Positions 54,794-62,970 of a stretch of 64,000 bases of DNA are shown piece by piece. Position 1 is the first letter of the stretch. Each line of letters begins with the position of its first letter. Both the position numbers and the translations under genes were made by a program. Under the pieces are notes generated by a model. That model did not search any database. It was not told the origin of the DNA and saw nothing but the letters and a program-made list of their open reading frames with translations. The stretch comes from Bdellovibrionales bacterium (lineage in GTDB: Bacteria > Bdellovibrionota > Bdellovibrionia > Bdellovibrionales > UBA1609): the NCBI GenBank assembly GCA_020628165.1, contig JAHDFM010000016.1, positions 1-64,000 of the forward strand, written 5' to 3'.

Positions 54794-56702
54794 AAGAAAC
54801 CTCATTAGATAAAGCTCTCTGGCTCTTTCTACCATACCAATATACATTTAAAGCATGATCTCTGTAATCACTATATTTCTTTGTTTTCACCTTAATTTTA
54901 GTTTCTTTAGCGATAAGTTCAGATTGAATACTAAAATATTTAAGCCAATCATGCTGTAGTGTTGTTGATATTTGCTCCTCAGACTCTGGTTTTTCTAGAA
55001 GAAGATGGTTAAAATTCATAATGTCTTCAATAACTTTAGAATTGATATGCCATGATCTTTGAATACTACAAAATTTAATAATATCAGCTTTAAACTCGTT
55101 ATATTGTTTTAATGCAGCCATTGCTGATGCGGCTTGATCAGACCAATACATATCGGTATCACCAAAAATTTTTCGTCCCCAAGGTCTTAATTCAAAAAGT
55201 GTTTGCTTTAAAAGCTTTGTCGAAATGTTGTATTCTTGGTTTAAAAAACCATGACTTGATTTTATATAATGCAAAAGTGATTCAAAAAATTTCCCCCGAC
55301 TTACTATTTTTTGATCATTTAGAAATTCTACAAGATGGTAACAAAGTCTGTGATAATAATAAGCACCAACAACAGTTTTCCCAAAATAATAAGAGTCTAT
55401 CCAGTCATTTAAGCTCATGGTGTCACTGCTATAACAGATGTATTCTCTTTCTTCTGGTGATTCTGTACCAAAACAAAACCCTTGTGCCGGGCTCCTGGTT
55501 TTTGTGTATTTTAATCCAAATTTATTTTTGTACTCTGAATTTGAAAAAGGAGTATTTGGTACAATTGAAAGTGGATGAATTAAGAGGGTCCCTTTGTAGC
55601 TTTGATCTAGAAGCCAGCTAATTCCATTAATCCAAGTTTTTTTAGACTCCATAGGAAGCCCTAGTATTAACTCAACATAGCTCTCATAGTTTTTATCAGA
55701 ATATGATTTAAGTTTTGATGTTAAATGTTCAGGTTTTTCATTCCAGCGCTTAATTGCTTTCTGAACATCAGAGTTAAAGCTTTGAAGAGAAACAGAGATA
55801 CCTCTTTTTAAACCATTATTAATTAAAAGGTCTTGAATTTTTTCGACATGTTTTGGTTGATTCTTAGCAGATGTAAAATTAAAGCTACGTGGACTACCTG
55901 TCTCTTGTCTTAGCTTACAAACATGTTGGATAATTTCGACATCTCTTTTAAAAATACCAAAGTTAGAATCAGCACATTCTATATATTCAATTTGATTTTT
56001 TGATGCCCAATTGATTTCTTCTTTCACTCTTTCCAGGTCAAAACATCTAAGCTTGGTGTAAAAGCTATCCTGCATATCGCAAAACGTGCAAGTGTAAGGA
56101 CAGCCCCTGTTAGTCTCTATAATCATGTTGAATATACCAGGATCATTTTCAGAAATTAGTTTATCAAAAAAACCATTTAAATAAGGGCTAGGTATGTCAT
56201 TAATATTTTTTTGAGCTTTTCTTTTAAGTTGTTTGGGTGCTCCTTTGAACATCAAGCCTTCAATACTTTTATACTCAGGGTCAGGTTTATTCAGTTCTTG
56301 AAGTAATTCAGCAAATTGTAATTCACCTTCATAAGTAACAATGAAGTCAACATACGGGAACTCATCAAAGAAGCTTAACTCATATGGGACTTGAGGGCCG
56401 CCCATTACAATCTTGGCTTCAGGCCATTTATTTTTAACCCTTTTAGCAAATTTTTTTGAAACCTCCCAGTTCCAAACGTAAGTACTGATTCCAACAACAA
56501 ATGGTGAGTTCATCTTTTCTATATATTCATCAATTTGATCTCGGAAAATAAAAACACCATCTAAGCAATAAGAAGATGTAATGTCTTGAACTGTAGAGCA
56601 GTAACTCCATAAGTAACCTAAAGGCAAAGGTAGAAAAAATTTTTCTGAAATTTTATTTTGAATTTGCATGAGATAGATATTCTTTTTTTTATTATTGGTC
56701 AT
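54783..56702 (-). CDS. B12-binding-domain radical SAM protein (copy 2)
   Basis: The 639-residue paralogue of the protein at 44102 has the same layout: a cobalamin-binding domain at about 30-140 (VVGISTYVWNWE, IVMGGPQVPYE), the radical SAM CxxxCxxC at Cys201, 205 and 208 (GCPYTCTFC), and a long helical C-terminal domain. Shared phrases such as YVWNW, SPYLNGFF/SPFLNGFF, RGCP and ADSNFGIF/ADANFGIL show close kinship. Two such enzymes suggest two successive methylations or different ring-forming steps on related positions. It lies in the centre of the minus-strand operon. Confidence 0.87.
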   Translation of the reverse strand: MTNNKKKNIYLMQIQNKISEKFFLPLPLGYLWSYCSTVQDITSSYCLDGVFIFRDQIDEYIEKMNSPFVVGISTYVWNWEVSKKFAKRVKNKWPEAKIVMGGPQVPYELSFFDEFPYVDFIVTYEGELQFAELLQELNKPDPEYKSIEGLMFKGAPKQLKRKAQKNINDIPSPYLNGFFDKLISENDPGIFNMIIETNRGCPYTCTFCDMQDSFYTKLRCFDLERVKEEINWASKNQIEYIECADSNFGIFKRDVEIIQHVCKLRQETGSPRSFNFTSAKNQPKHVEKIQDLLINNGLKRGISVSLQSFNSDVQKAIKRWNEKPEHLTSKLKSYSDKNYESYVELILGLPMESKKTWINGISWLLDQSYKGTLLIHPLSIVPNTPFSNSEYKNKFGLKYTKTRSPAQGFCFGTESPEEREYICYSSDTMSLNDWIDSYYFGKTVVGAYYYHRLCYHLVEFLNDQKIVSRGKFFESLLHYIKSSHGFLNQEYNISTKLLKQTLFELRPWGRKIFGDTDMYWSDQAASAMAALKQYNEFKADIIKFCSIQRSWHINSKVIEDIMNFNHLLLEKPESEEQISTTLQHDWLKYFSIQSELIAKETKIKVKTKKYSDYRDHALNVYWYGRKSQRALSNEVSYEI

Positions 56703-56707
56703 AGAAG

Positions 56708-57325
56708 TTACTTCCTCACCTTAATATATTTATTACTTGCATTTACTTTCCAATCGATTATTGAACCATCAAGCCATCCTTTAAGAAAATCTTGATAACT
56801 TATATTTCTCCACCATATTGTAAGTAGACATCGCTCAAAATCACTTTCATTAATGACTCCATGTATTTTTTGTGGATTGAATAAAAGGGCAGTAGGTTTA
56901 TTAGTAATAGGACTTATTTCAGAATGATAAAATCGCGTGACCTCAGTTTCTTTATCAAAATTCTCAAACCATAAGATTGGAGAGTCTTTAAAATTACCTG
57001 TAACGGGTATGTTCAAGGCGACAGGTCTGTTCCTATCCACATGAGGTGGGATTCCTGGGGGAGGTGTTCGAGTAAATAACACATCACCAAAATTAATTTT
57101 TATATTAAATAAATTATAGAGCTCATGAAACCACTCAGTTCTAGGAAATGACGTGCACTCAGTCCTAGCGGTTCCGTACTCCTCTTGAACTGTCCAGCGT
57201 AATTTACCACAGTCAAAGACATACCAATTATCAGTAGGTAAAACTGTTTCTACAAATTTTTGTAAGTACTCTTGGCAAAAGTCAAGTTGATCAAGTGTTG
57301 AAAAGTACTGATTAGACTCGGCCAT
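56708..57325 (-). CDS. AspH-like 2-oxoglutarate/iron oxygenase (copy 2)
   Basis: The 205-residue protein keeps the complete facial triad: His95-x-Asp97 in GIPPHVDRN and distal His155 in KIHGV. It also has Arg165 ten residues later, in the AspH position for 2-oxoglutarate. It is therefore the most orthodox of the four. The phrase PPGIPPHVD parallels PGVPPQYHRD of the copy at 45916. It should hydroxylate a carbon of a small-molecule or amino-acid substrate. It overlaps the peroxiredoxin-like gene by 14 bases and is followed by the B12 radical SAM gene. Confidence 0.82.
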   Translation of the reverse strand: MAESNQYFSTLDQLDFCQEYLQKFVETVLPTDNWYVFDCGKLRWTVQEEYGTARTECTSFPRTEWFHELYNLFNIKINFGDVLFTRTPPPGIPPHVDRNRPVALNIPVTGNFKDSPILWFENFDKETEVTRFYHSEISPITNKPTALLFNPQKIHGVINESDFERCLLTIWWRNISYQDFLKGWLDGSIIDWKVNASNKYIKVRK

Positions 57326-57878
57326 GATTCTCTTTTGTTTTGGAAAATTGATACCAAGTATTTTGATTCTTTTCTAAAAAATCTAGTATTGATTCAGGGT
57401 TCGTTTCTGTAAAGCAAGTGTGTGGGTCATGAGTAAAGTCTTCGTAGAAGATTTTTTTTATTAAGCAGTTCTCAAGTATCATAACGTATCGATGACTTCG
57501 GTGGCCAAATCCTTCGTTGGTCATATCTACGCAAAAACCAATAGACTTAGCCCACTCAGCATTTCCATCAGGCAATCCTTTAAGATTTTTAATACCTAAA
57601 CTTCTGAACCAATTGTTAAGGACATAGCCATCGTTTGTAGTTGTCACAAATATGTCTTGAATACCTAATTCAACAAACTTATTAAAATGGTAATCATACC
57701 CTGGGATCATTGATGAAGGGTAGTCAGACCAAAAAGCGCCAGGTGCACCTACGATGAGTATTCTTTTATCTTTAAAATTTTCAAGTGAATTGAAGGTTTC
57801 AAAATTTGCACCATCTTTTATGTAAAATTGAACATTTGGTATTTGGTCACCATTTTTTAATATTTTTATAGCATTCAT
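57312..57878 (-). CDS. Peroxiredoxin-fold protein lacking the peroxidatic cysteine
   Basis: The 188-residue protein is a Prx5-type redoxin by pattern: LIVGAPGAFWSDYPSSMIPG at 41-60, VTTTNDGYVLNNWF near 79-92, and the catalytic-Arg strand HRYVMILENC with Arg131. The peroxidatic Cys of Prx5 (PGAFTPTCS) is replaced by Tyr53, so normal peroxide reduction is impossible. I start it at the ATG at 57878, with an AGGG Shine-Dalgarno. The frame extends 27 codons upstream, but that part lies mostly in the neighbouring gene. It was probably recruited to a new role, perhaps substrate binding or non-redox catalysis. Confidence 0.8.
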   Translation of the reverse strand: MNAIKILKNGDQIPNVQFYIKDGANFETFNSLENFKDKRILIVGAPGAFWSDYPSSMIPGYDYHFNKFVELGIQDIFVTTTNDGYVLNNWFRSLGIKNLKGLPDGNAEWAKSIGFCVDMTNEGFGHRSHRYVMILENCLIKKIFYEDFTHDPHTCFTETNPESILDFLEKNQNTWYQFSKTKENHGRV

Positions 57879-57891
57879 AATTACCCTATCA

Positions 57892-59166
57892 TCAAAAGCC
57901 AATACTCTTTGCAGCTTGAGGTATGTAATCCCCGATAAATATATTCCTATGTGTATCAATTTTTTGGATGAATTTTTTTAATCTAGGTTTTAAATGGCTT
58001 TTGTCTTCCAAATTGGCTAATAAGTTGATTATTCCTGTTATCTCTGCCAATAGGTTTATGTCTCTTTGACAGCTAATTTTGTGTTTAAGAATGTTGTAAA
58101 CTCTTTCAAGTTCTATGATGACTTTCTCTGCTTCATGCTTTGTTAAAACGTCTGGCTGTTGAAACTCGGGATTAAATACCTGGAATAAGTGAAAACCAAA
58201 TTTTTTGTATGGCCACATCCATTGAAAATAATCAGATAACCCCCAGACACTGTAAACACTTATACTATGCTGGAAATATAGATTTAAGTTTGAGTTGGCT
58301 GAAGTTCGTACTTTTTCCACATTTTTCAGCCAAGACTTCCATTTAGTTGGATACCTTATATACTCATTTTGCTTGCCAACCCCATCAACACTGAAGTTTA
58401 TTTCAACCTCTTTGAATAAGGGGAGCATATCTATAAATTTTTTTGGAACAACAATACCATTAGTTGTTACCTGAAGCCGAATGGACTTGGAGCGTCCTGA
58501 GCTTATGATGGTTTCTAGATACTTCATCATATGGCGATTAATTAGTGGTTCACCACCAGTAAATTTCAAGTTTGTAATATTGCAAGATAAGTTTTTAAGT
58601 TCCTCCCAGAAGCTAGGGTCTTCAGCCCAATTATAATTTATATTAAAAAGCTCAGGGCTAACTTTTCCAGTTAAACCAAAGTCAAATGGGGTTTTCTTAT
58701 CCCAACCTATTTGTTTCCACTCATTCAGTACCCGACTTGATGAACTAGGATCACAAAAGAGGCAAGAGGCATTGCAATTATTGCCAAGCTTTAAGTCTAA
58801 ACTGGTTGGTTGATCTAAGGCTTTAGTAAATTGCCCCAACTCTTTTATAGCTCTTTCTCGATAACTTTCAGAGCCATTTTTTTCATATTTATAGCAAGCT
58901 TCACACTCTTTTATTGGGGTGCCCTCTTGATGATTTTTTCTTACCCAATTCATATAGGGGCTATTCCAATAATCCATAACACTGTGACTTGATGCTTCAT
59001 ATGAGTATTTGCCAGAAAAGTCTGATATTGGTCCATAGGCTTCAGACGATGAGCAGCAAAGTTTAAATTGTCCAGTTGGTGTTGTTGTAAGTTGTGCAAA
59101 TGGGTAAGGACAGCTTCTTTTATTTATAAAATGCTTTGAGGGTTCACTTTTCAACTTGAAACTCAT
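57892..59166 (-). CDS. Twitch-domain radical SAM protein
   Basis: The 424-residue protein has a distinctive N-terminal cysteine domain (SCPYPFAQLTTTPTGQ, CC at 37-38, then CEACYKYE at 88-95) before the radical SAM core with Cys131, 135 and 138 (NCNASCLFC). TGGEPLINRHMMKYL and VTTNGIVV follow. This N-terminal-twitch arrangement is a family of otherwise unassigned radical SAM proteins. I place the start at the ATG at 59166. An upstream Met at 59238 would run into the divergent oxygenase gene. It heads the ten-gene minus-strand operon. The reaction is unknown. Confidence 0.85.
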   Translation of the reverse strand: MSFKLKSEPSKHFINKRSCPYPFAQLTTTPTGQFKLCCSSSEAYGPISDFSGKYSYEASSHSVMDYWNSPYMNWVRKNHQEGTPIKECEACYKYEKNGSESYRERAIKELGQFTKALDQPTSLDLKLGNNCNASCLFCDPSSSSRVLNEWKQIGWDKKTPFDFGLTGKVSPELFNINYNWAEDPSFWEELKNLSCNITNLKFTGGEPLINRHMMKYLETIISSGRSKSIRLQVTTNGIVVPKKFIDMLPLFKEVEINFSVDGVGKQNEYIRYPTKWKSWLKNVEKVRTSANSNLNLYFQHSISVYSVWGLSDYFQWMWPYKKFGFHLFQVFNPEFQQPDVLTKHEAEKVIIELERVYNILKHKISCQRDINLLAEITGIINLLANLEDKSHLKPRLKKFIQKIDTHRNIFIGDYIPQAAKSIGF

Positions 59167-59189
59167 TTTTAATTTAGTAATTAAGAATA

Positions 59190-59750
59190 ATGTTCTATCA
59201 CAGAAAACTTTCGAAGTATAAATACAAACTTGATTCATTTAAGGAGATTCTTGCGTTTGCTTCGTCTTCTGCTGCTCAATGGAAAAAGGGTATAGATCAA
59301 AATGGTGTAGTATGGAATATTGAAGAGCTTCCCTTGGAATATTCAAGTTTTTCTGTACTCAAAGAAATATATGAAGCACTAAACCTCAATTTTAAACGTC
59401 CTTCGTTTTTTTTGAGCAGGGTGCCATTATCTGGACTTGGCAATCATGTAGACCATAGAAAATGGGGAAATTTAGGGTTTCCATTAACATCGGGGTTTGG
59501 GTTATCCAAAATTAACTTTCATGATCCATTTAATCAAATTGTCGAAGAATTGGTTATAAACGAACCAATTAATGGGCAATATATACCATTTATAATTAAC
59601 ACAAGAATGACACACTCCGTTGTTTACGAGCAGCAGCCAGTGCGCGAAAGAATTACTCTTATGCATGATCTTTTTGAATGGCCAGGACATATTTTTGAAA
59701 AAGTTGATAATGGGACACTCTTTAAAAGTGATCCTTCGATTTTTATTTAA
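59190..59750 (+). CDS. AspH-like 2-oxoglutarate/iron oxygenase (copy 3)
   Basis: The 186-residue protein has the iron triad His86-x-Asp88 (GNHVDHRKWGN) and distal His142 (TRMTHSV). Arg152, ten residues after the distal His, is the expected 2-oxoglutarate ligand. It is only 23 bases from the start of the divergent twitch radical SAM gene, so the two share a very short control region and the exact starts are not secure. Its stop overlaps that of the convergent MmgE/PrpD gene by four bases. Confidence 0.8.
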   Translation: MFYHRKLSKYKYKLDSFKEILAFASSSAAQWKKGIDQNGVVWNIEELPLEYSSFSVLKEIYEALNLNFKRPSFFLSRVPLSGLGNHVDHRKWGNLGFPLTSGFGLSKINFHDPFNQIVEELVINEPINGQYIPFIINTRMTHSVVYEQQPVRERITLMHDLFEWPGHIFEKVDNGTLFKSDPSIFI

Positions 59751-61099
59751 AATATTAAATGGTCAGGTAGTTTTATATTCTCATTAATAAGGTCATTAAA
59801 ATTCCTTATACTTAAATCTTTAATATTACTGTTGAGCTTTTGTAGAAAAGAAGGGTTGCTATTTTTAACTTTAAGATATGGAGATATAAGTTGATTAACT
59901 TTAGGTAGAATAAAATCCCTATTTTGGACTTTGAAACCGCGATCAAAAGAAAAAGATTTTTTGATCACCTTGCTGTTTAAGCAATGTATAATGATTTTAT
60001 GATCCATTTTGCAAATTTTATTGTCTGTAAAAACTCTAATTTTTTTTGCAAAAGAGGTTTCAAAATTATTACGAACTTCATTTTTATTGATAAATAGATG
60101 AGAGTTATCTTTTAAACCAAATTCAGACAAAGAATAAGGGATACTAAACTTAGCTTCTTGAGAAGTTTTAGGATTATCAAAGTTAAGTATACTTCTGGAG
60201 TATTCAGATATGTGTACCTCTACAAGTTTTATTTGGTTTTTACAAATTTCATTCATTTTTAATATTTCTTTAAATGAAAAGATTATTGGGTCTAAACAAT
60301 GGCACACAGGAAAATGCTTGGCTTTAACAAACGAAAAAGTATTTGCAGTCACCTTTGGTGTAAGGTGTGACTTTCCGTTAAACATAGCTTGAAAACCTTT
60401 TGGGCCTGTATATTGAATTGGTTTTGCCTCCATACCATTTTTTATGAGATCTGTTGCTAGTATTGCATTTGCTGCGGCTCTCCCAGCAGCTAAAAACTTT
60501 GCTTCCGTACCGAAATTCATATGCAGTCCTGAAATGAGATTTGATGTTATACCAAGGCTTCGGCTTGTTGAATCAGAGTTCAATTTGTGTAAATGACATA
60601 AAGCAAGTGTTGCTGCTAAAGATGTAAGAGTTCCAGTTCCATGCCAACCCTTTTCATAGTGGTTGGGGTTAAGTTGTTTTCCCAGAGTGATTAGTGACAA
60701 ATAGCCAACACTTGCAGACATAAAGATTTCTTTAATCGTTATAGTTTTATCGTTAATTGATGAAAAAAGTGCACTAAATAAAACAGAGCTTGGGTGAGTT
60801 TCACTAATAAATTCAGAGTCATCTAACTCTAAACAATGACTAGAGAAGCCAAATAACATGGCTTTATCAGCTGTGCTATATTGATTGGTGACAGCATTAT
60901 TTTTAAAAGATTGTAAAGATTGTATCAATGGTTTGGTTATTGGGGAGTTCAACCCTGCGATTAAGCAACCGAGCCAGTCTTGAAAAAATGAGAACAAAAT
61001 ATGTTCATTCCTTTGGTAGCACTGTTCAGCTAGCAGAAAGTGTTCTTTTATTGTTGATTTGTCCAAAACTAAAGAACTTCCCATATATTTTGTTTGCAA
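59747..61099 (-). CDS. MmgE/PrpD-family protein
   Basis: The 450-residue protein shows the family course of MmgE/PrpD enzymes: SSHCLELDDSEFISETHPSSVL near 85-106, GWHGTGTLTSLAATLALCHLHKL near 150-172, then FGTEAKFLAAGRAAANAILATDLI and KAKHFPVCHCLDPII. Known members are 2-methylcitrate dehydratase, cis-aconitate decarboxylase and iminodisuccinate epimerase. They share chemistry beside a carboxylate but no common substrate. In this cluster it might dehydrate or decarboxylate the tricarboxylate-like product of the synthase and LeuCD module. It overlaps the upstream gene by 16-31 bases, depending on the Met used. Confidence 0.8.
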   Translation of the reverse strand: MQTKYMGSSLVLDKSTIKEHFLLAEQCYQRNEHILFSFFQDWLGCLIAGLNSPITKPLIQSLQSFKNNAVTNQYSTADKAMLFGFSSHCLELDDSEFISETHPSSVLFSALFSSINDKTITIKEIFMSASVGYLSLITLGKQLNPNHYEKGWHGTGTLTSLAATLALCHLHKLNSDSTSRSLGITSNLISGLHMNFGTEAKFLAAGRAAANAILATDLIKNGMEAKPIQYTGPKGFQAMFNGKSHLTPKVTANTFSFVKAKHFPVCHCLDPIIFSFKEILKMNEICKNQIKLVEVHISEYSRSILNFDNPKTSQEAKFSIPYSLSEFGLKDNSHLFINKNEVRNNFETSFAKKIRVFTDNKICKMDHKIIIHCLNSKVIKKSFSFDRGFKVQNRDFILPKVNQLISPYLKVKNSNPSFLQKLNSNIKDLSIRNFNDLINENIKLPDHLIF

Positions 61100-61587
61100 A
61101 AAAAATAGGTATGGTTAGCTTGAATAAGTTTAACTCTTCCCATGGGCAACAATACATTTTGTACAACTTGGTTGGCTTTTAAACTTCCGTTGTACCCATC
61201 GTAATCTGAGTTTGTTGTAAAAAATAATTTTGAAGCACCTTGTTTCTTTGCATATTTTTTTTGTACTTTAAGGAGGTGACCAAAACAAAAATCATGGTTT
61301 AAATCTTTGGAGAACTTGCCAGCCTTTCCGCGGTAGTTACGCAGAGTTACTGACCTAAAAAGTAGTCTCCAGCCGCCAGCTCCAAAATCATCACTTGGAT
61401 AACAGCCACTGATTGAAATAAACTTGCCATTGTCAGAGTATGCCCACCAATGTTGATTGGGAAAAGCCCCTACTTTCATTGCCTTCTCTGATGAGTTATT
61501 TATATTTCCCTCAATACTACATTGATGGTAAAACTCATTTAAAGGGTCTTGCATGTTTTCAAAATCAACTTTTACTAGTTCAAACAT
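61069..61587 (-). CDS. Unassigned protein, possibly GNAT-like
   Basis: The 172-residue protein has an FRSVTLRNYRGK phrase near 77-88. It then has helix- and strand-rich segments (VQKKYAKKQGASKLFFTTN) that recall the central and C-terminal parts of N-acetyltransferase folds. No clear acetyl-CoA pyrophosphate loop is visible, so I do not assign acetyltransferase activity. It is coupled to the MmgE/PrpD gene by overlapping ends. Its own 5' end overlaps the start of the plus-strand hydrolase gene. A start at Met12 (61554) would shorten it. Confidence 0.5.
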   Translation of the reverse strand: MFELVKVDFENMQDPLNEFYHQCSIEGNINNSSEKAMKVGAFPNQHWWAYSDNGKFISISGCYPSDDFGAGGWRLLFRSVTLRNYRGKAGKFSKDLNHDFCFGHLLKVQKKYAKKQGASKLFFTTNSDYDGYNGSLKANQVVQNVLLPMGRVKLIQANHTYFFCKQNIWEVL

Positions 61588-62335
61588 TGTGGTTACGTCT
61601 CAAGAAAATTATTTTTTAATTAGTAAAAAAAACAGTAACAGAATTTATCATAAAACATTAGCAATTAGCCATGGCAGTGGAGGTCTCTCTTTGTCTGAGG
61701 TCAAGATTGCCGATTTTTTCTTGGAAAAAGGCTTTGAAATCCAACTGTTTGATCACTTTACGCCGCTCCGTATTAGCAAGTTGAATTGGGGACATACAAA
61801 TGAGCTTTTGGATACATACAGTACTACATTGCTAGAGCTTATTGAAACGATGGAGTCACTTCAATGTGTGAGCAAGTATCATCTTGGCTTTAGTCTTGGA
61901 GGGTATCTAGGGATTAATAATTCTCATTTATTTAAGGGGGTGTTTTGTTGTTATCCTGGGGTCTTACCTTTCATAAAAAAACGTATTGTTGAAAATCGAG
62001 AAAAAATATACATATTTGAGGGTAGCGAAGATTCGTGGACTAAATTTCCAAATGAACTTAAAAGCTTAATTTCTAAAAGAAACTTATTAACTATTGACGG
62101 TGCTCACCATAGTTTTATGAGCTTTAATAAAGATAAAGATTGCCAAGTCTATAGTTACGAATTTGATGATCTCTTGACAGATAGGAATACTTTGGCTCAA
62201 ATTCAACTAAACCACTTATCCATTGCAAAGTTTGGAACTTTTAAAAAGGTTACTAGTAAAAACAAAACTCATCATGCTGGAATGAACATAGTGTTAAATA
62301 AAATTCTTAAAGAGATAGAAAAAAATGAACAATAA
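61553..62335 (+). CDS. Alpha/beta hydrolase (dienelactone-hydrolase-like)
   Basis: From the first ATG the 260-residue protein has an AISHGSGGLS oxyanion segment at 37-46, the nucleophile Ser114 in GFSLGG, Asp159 in EGSEDSW and His184/185 in GAHHSF. The catalytic triad is therefore complete. The frame overlaps the divergent neighbour by 35 bases. A GTG at 61589 (VVTSQENYF) is the alternative start and would leave the hydrolase fold intact. It may release, cleave or cyclise an ester- or thioester-bound intermediate, since no carrier protein is visible. Confidence 0.75.
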   Translation: MFSKSTFTSSNIVVTSQENYFLISKKNSNRIYHKTLAISHGSGGLSLSEVKIADFFLEKGFEIQLFDHFTPLRISKLNWGHTNELLDTYSTTLLELIETMESLQCVSKYHLGFSLGGYLGINNSHLFKGVFCCYPGVLPFIKKRIVENREKIYIFEGSEDSWTKFPNELKSLISKRNLLTIDGAHHSFMSFNKDKDCQVYSYEFDDLLTDRNTLAQIQLNHLSIAKFGTFKKVTSKNKTHHAGMNIVLNKILKEIEKNEQ

Positions 62336-62969
62336 GTTTATAGCAATGCAGAGACTAGCAATGATGGGCGATTGGCTTAAATTAAATAGCTTCGATAATA
62401 AGACAATGATTAAAGAGATAAGTCGCTATAAAAGTGAATGGAAAAGGTACAATCCAAGAAAACCAAACAATAGGTTTGGACTTAGTATAACAAGTTTAGA
62501 TGGTGACCTAAGTGGAAAACCAGATCTTGATAGTTTGTATGAATTTAATAGAGAAAATGGAACAAATTATGATAATCAGTCTTTTAAAAAAACAACCATA
62601 GTCTATCAAAACTCTTTATCTTTAAGGTCTGCCATTAAGCCATACATGCCTTGGTTGGGGCGGTCTCATTTTATAAAGCTAAATGCTGGCGGCTATTTCC
62701 CTGAGCATTATGACATACATAAAACGAAATTTGATAAAGATGAAATTAGATTAATTGGTTTTGTTAACAATACATCGTCTAATCATTTCAAATTCTGTTA
62801 TGAAGATAAGTTGATAACAAATTATTCTGATGGTGATTTGTTTTATTTTAATGCTAATAAGAGGCACTCTGTTTTTGCTACCGACAATGAAGTTATATTG
62901 CTGGTTGTTACTTTGAAGTTCGATGAAAATCTTTTTGAAACTATAATCAACAATTATGATTGTAAATAA
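62325..62969 (+). CDS. AspH-like 2-oxoglutarate/iron oxygenase (copy 4)
   Basis: The 214-residue protein has His128-x-Asp130 in GGYFPEHYDIH and distal His181 in NKRHSV, so the iron site looks complete. The Arg ten residues after the distal His is not present (Ile191), as in the copy at 45916. It overlaps the hydrolase gene by 11 bases and precedes the ATP-grasp gene by one base, so these three form one plus-strand transcript that leaves the window. Confidence 0.75.
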   Translation: MNNKFIAMQRLAMMGDWLKLNSFDNKTMIKEISRYKSEWKRYNPRKPNNRFGLSITSLDGDLSGKPDLDSLYEFNRENGTNYDNQSFKKTTIVYQNSLSLRSAIKPYMPWLGRSHFIKLNAGGYFPEHYDIHKTKFDKDEIRLIGFVNNTSSNHFKFCYEDKLITNYSDGDLFYFNANKRHSVFATDNEVILLVVTLKFDENLFETIINNYDCK

Positions 62970-62970
62970 T

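Noticed and set aside
57879..57959. Upstream extension of the peroxiredoxin-like protein
   Set aside because: The extra 27 codons lie mostly in the radical SAM gene and precede the normal redoxin start; the ATG at 57878 has an AGGG site.
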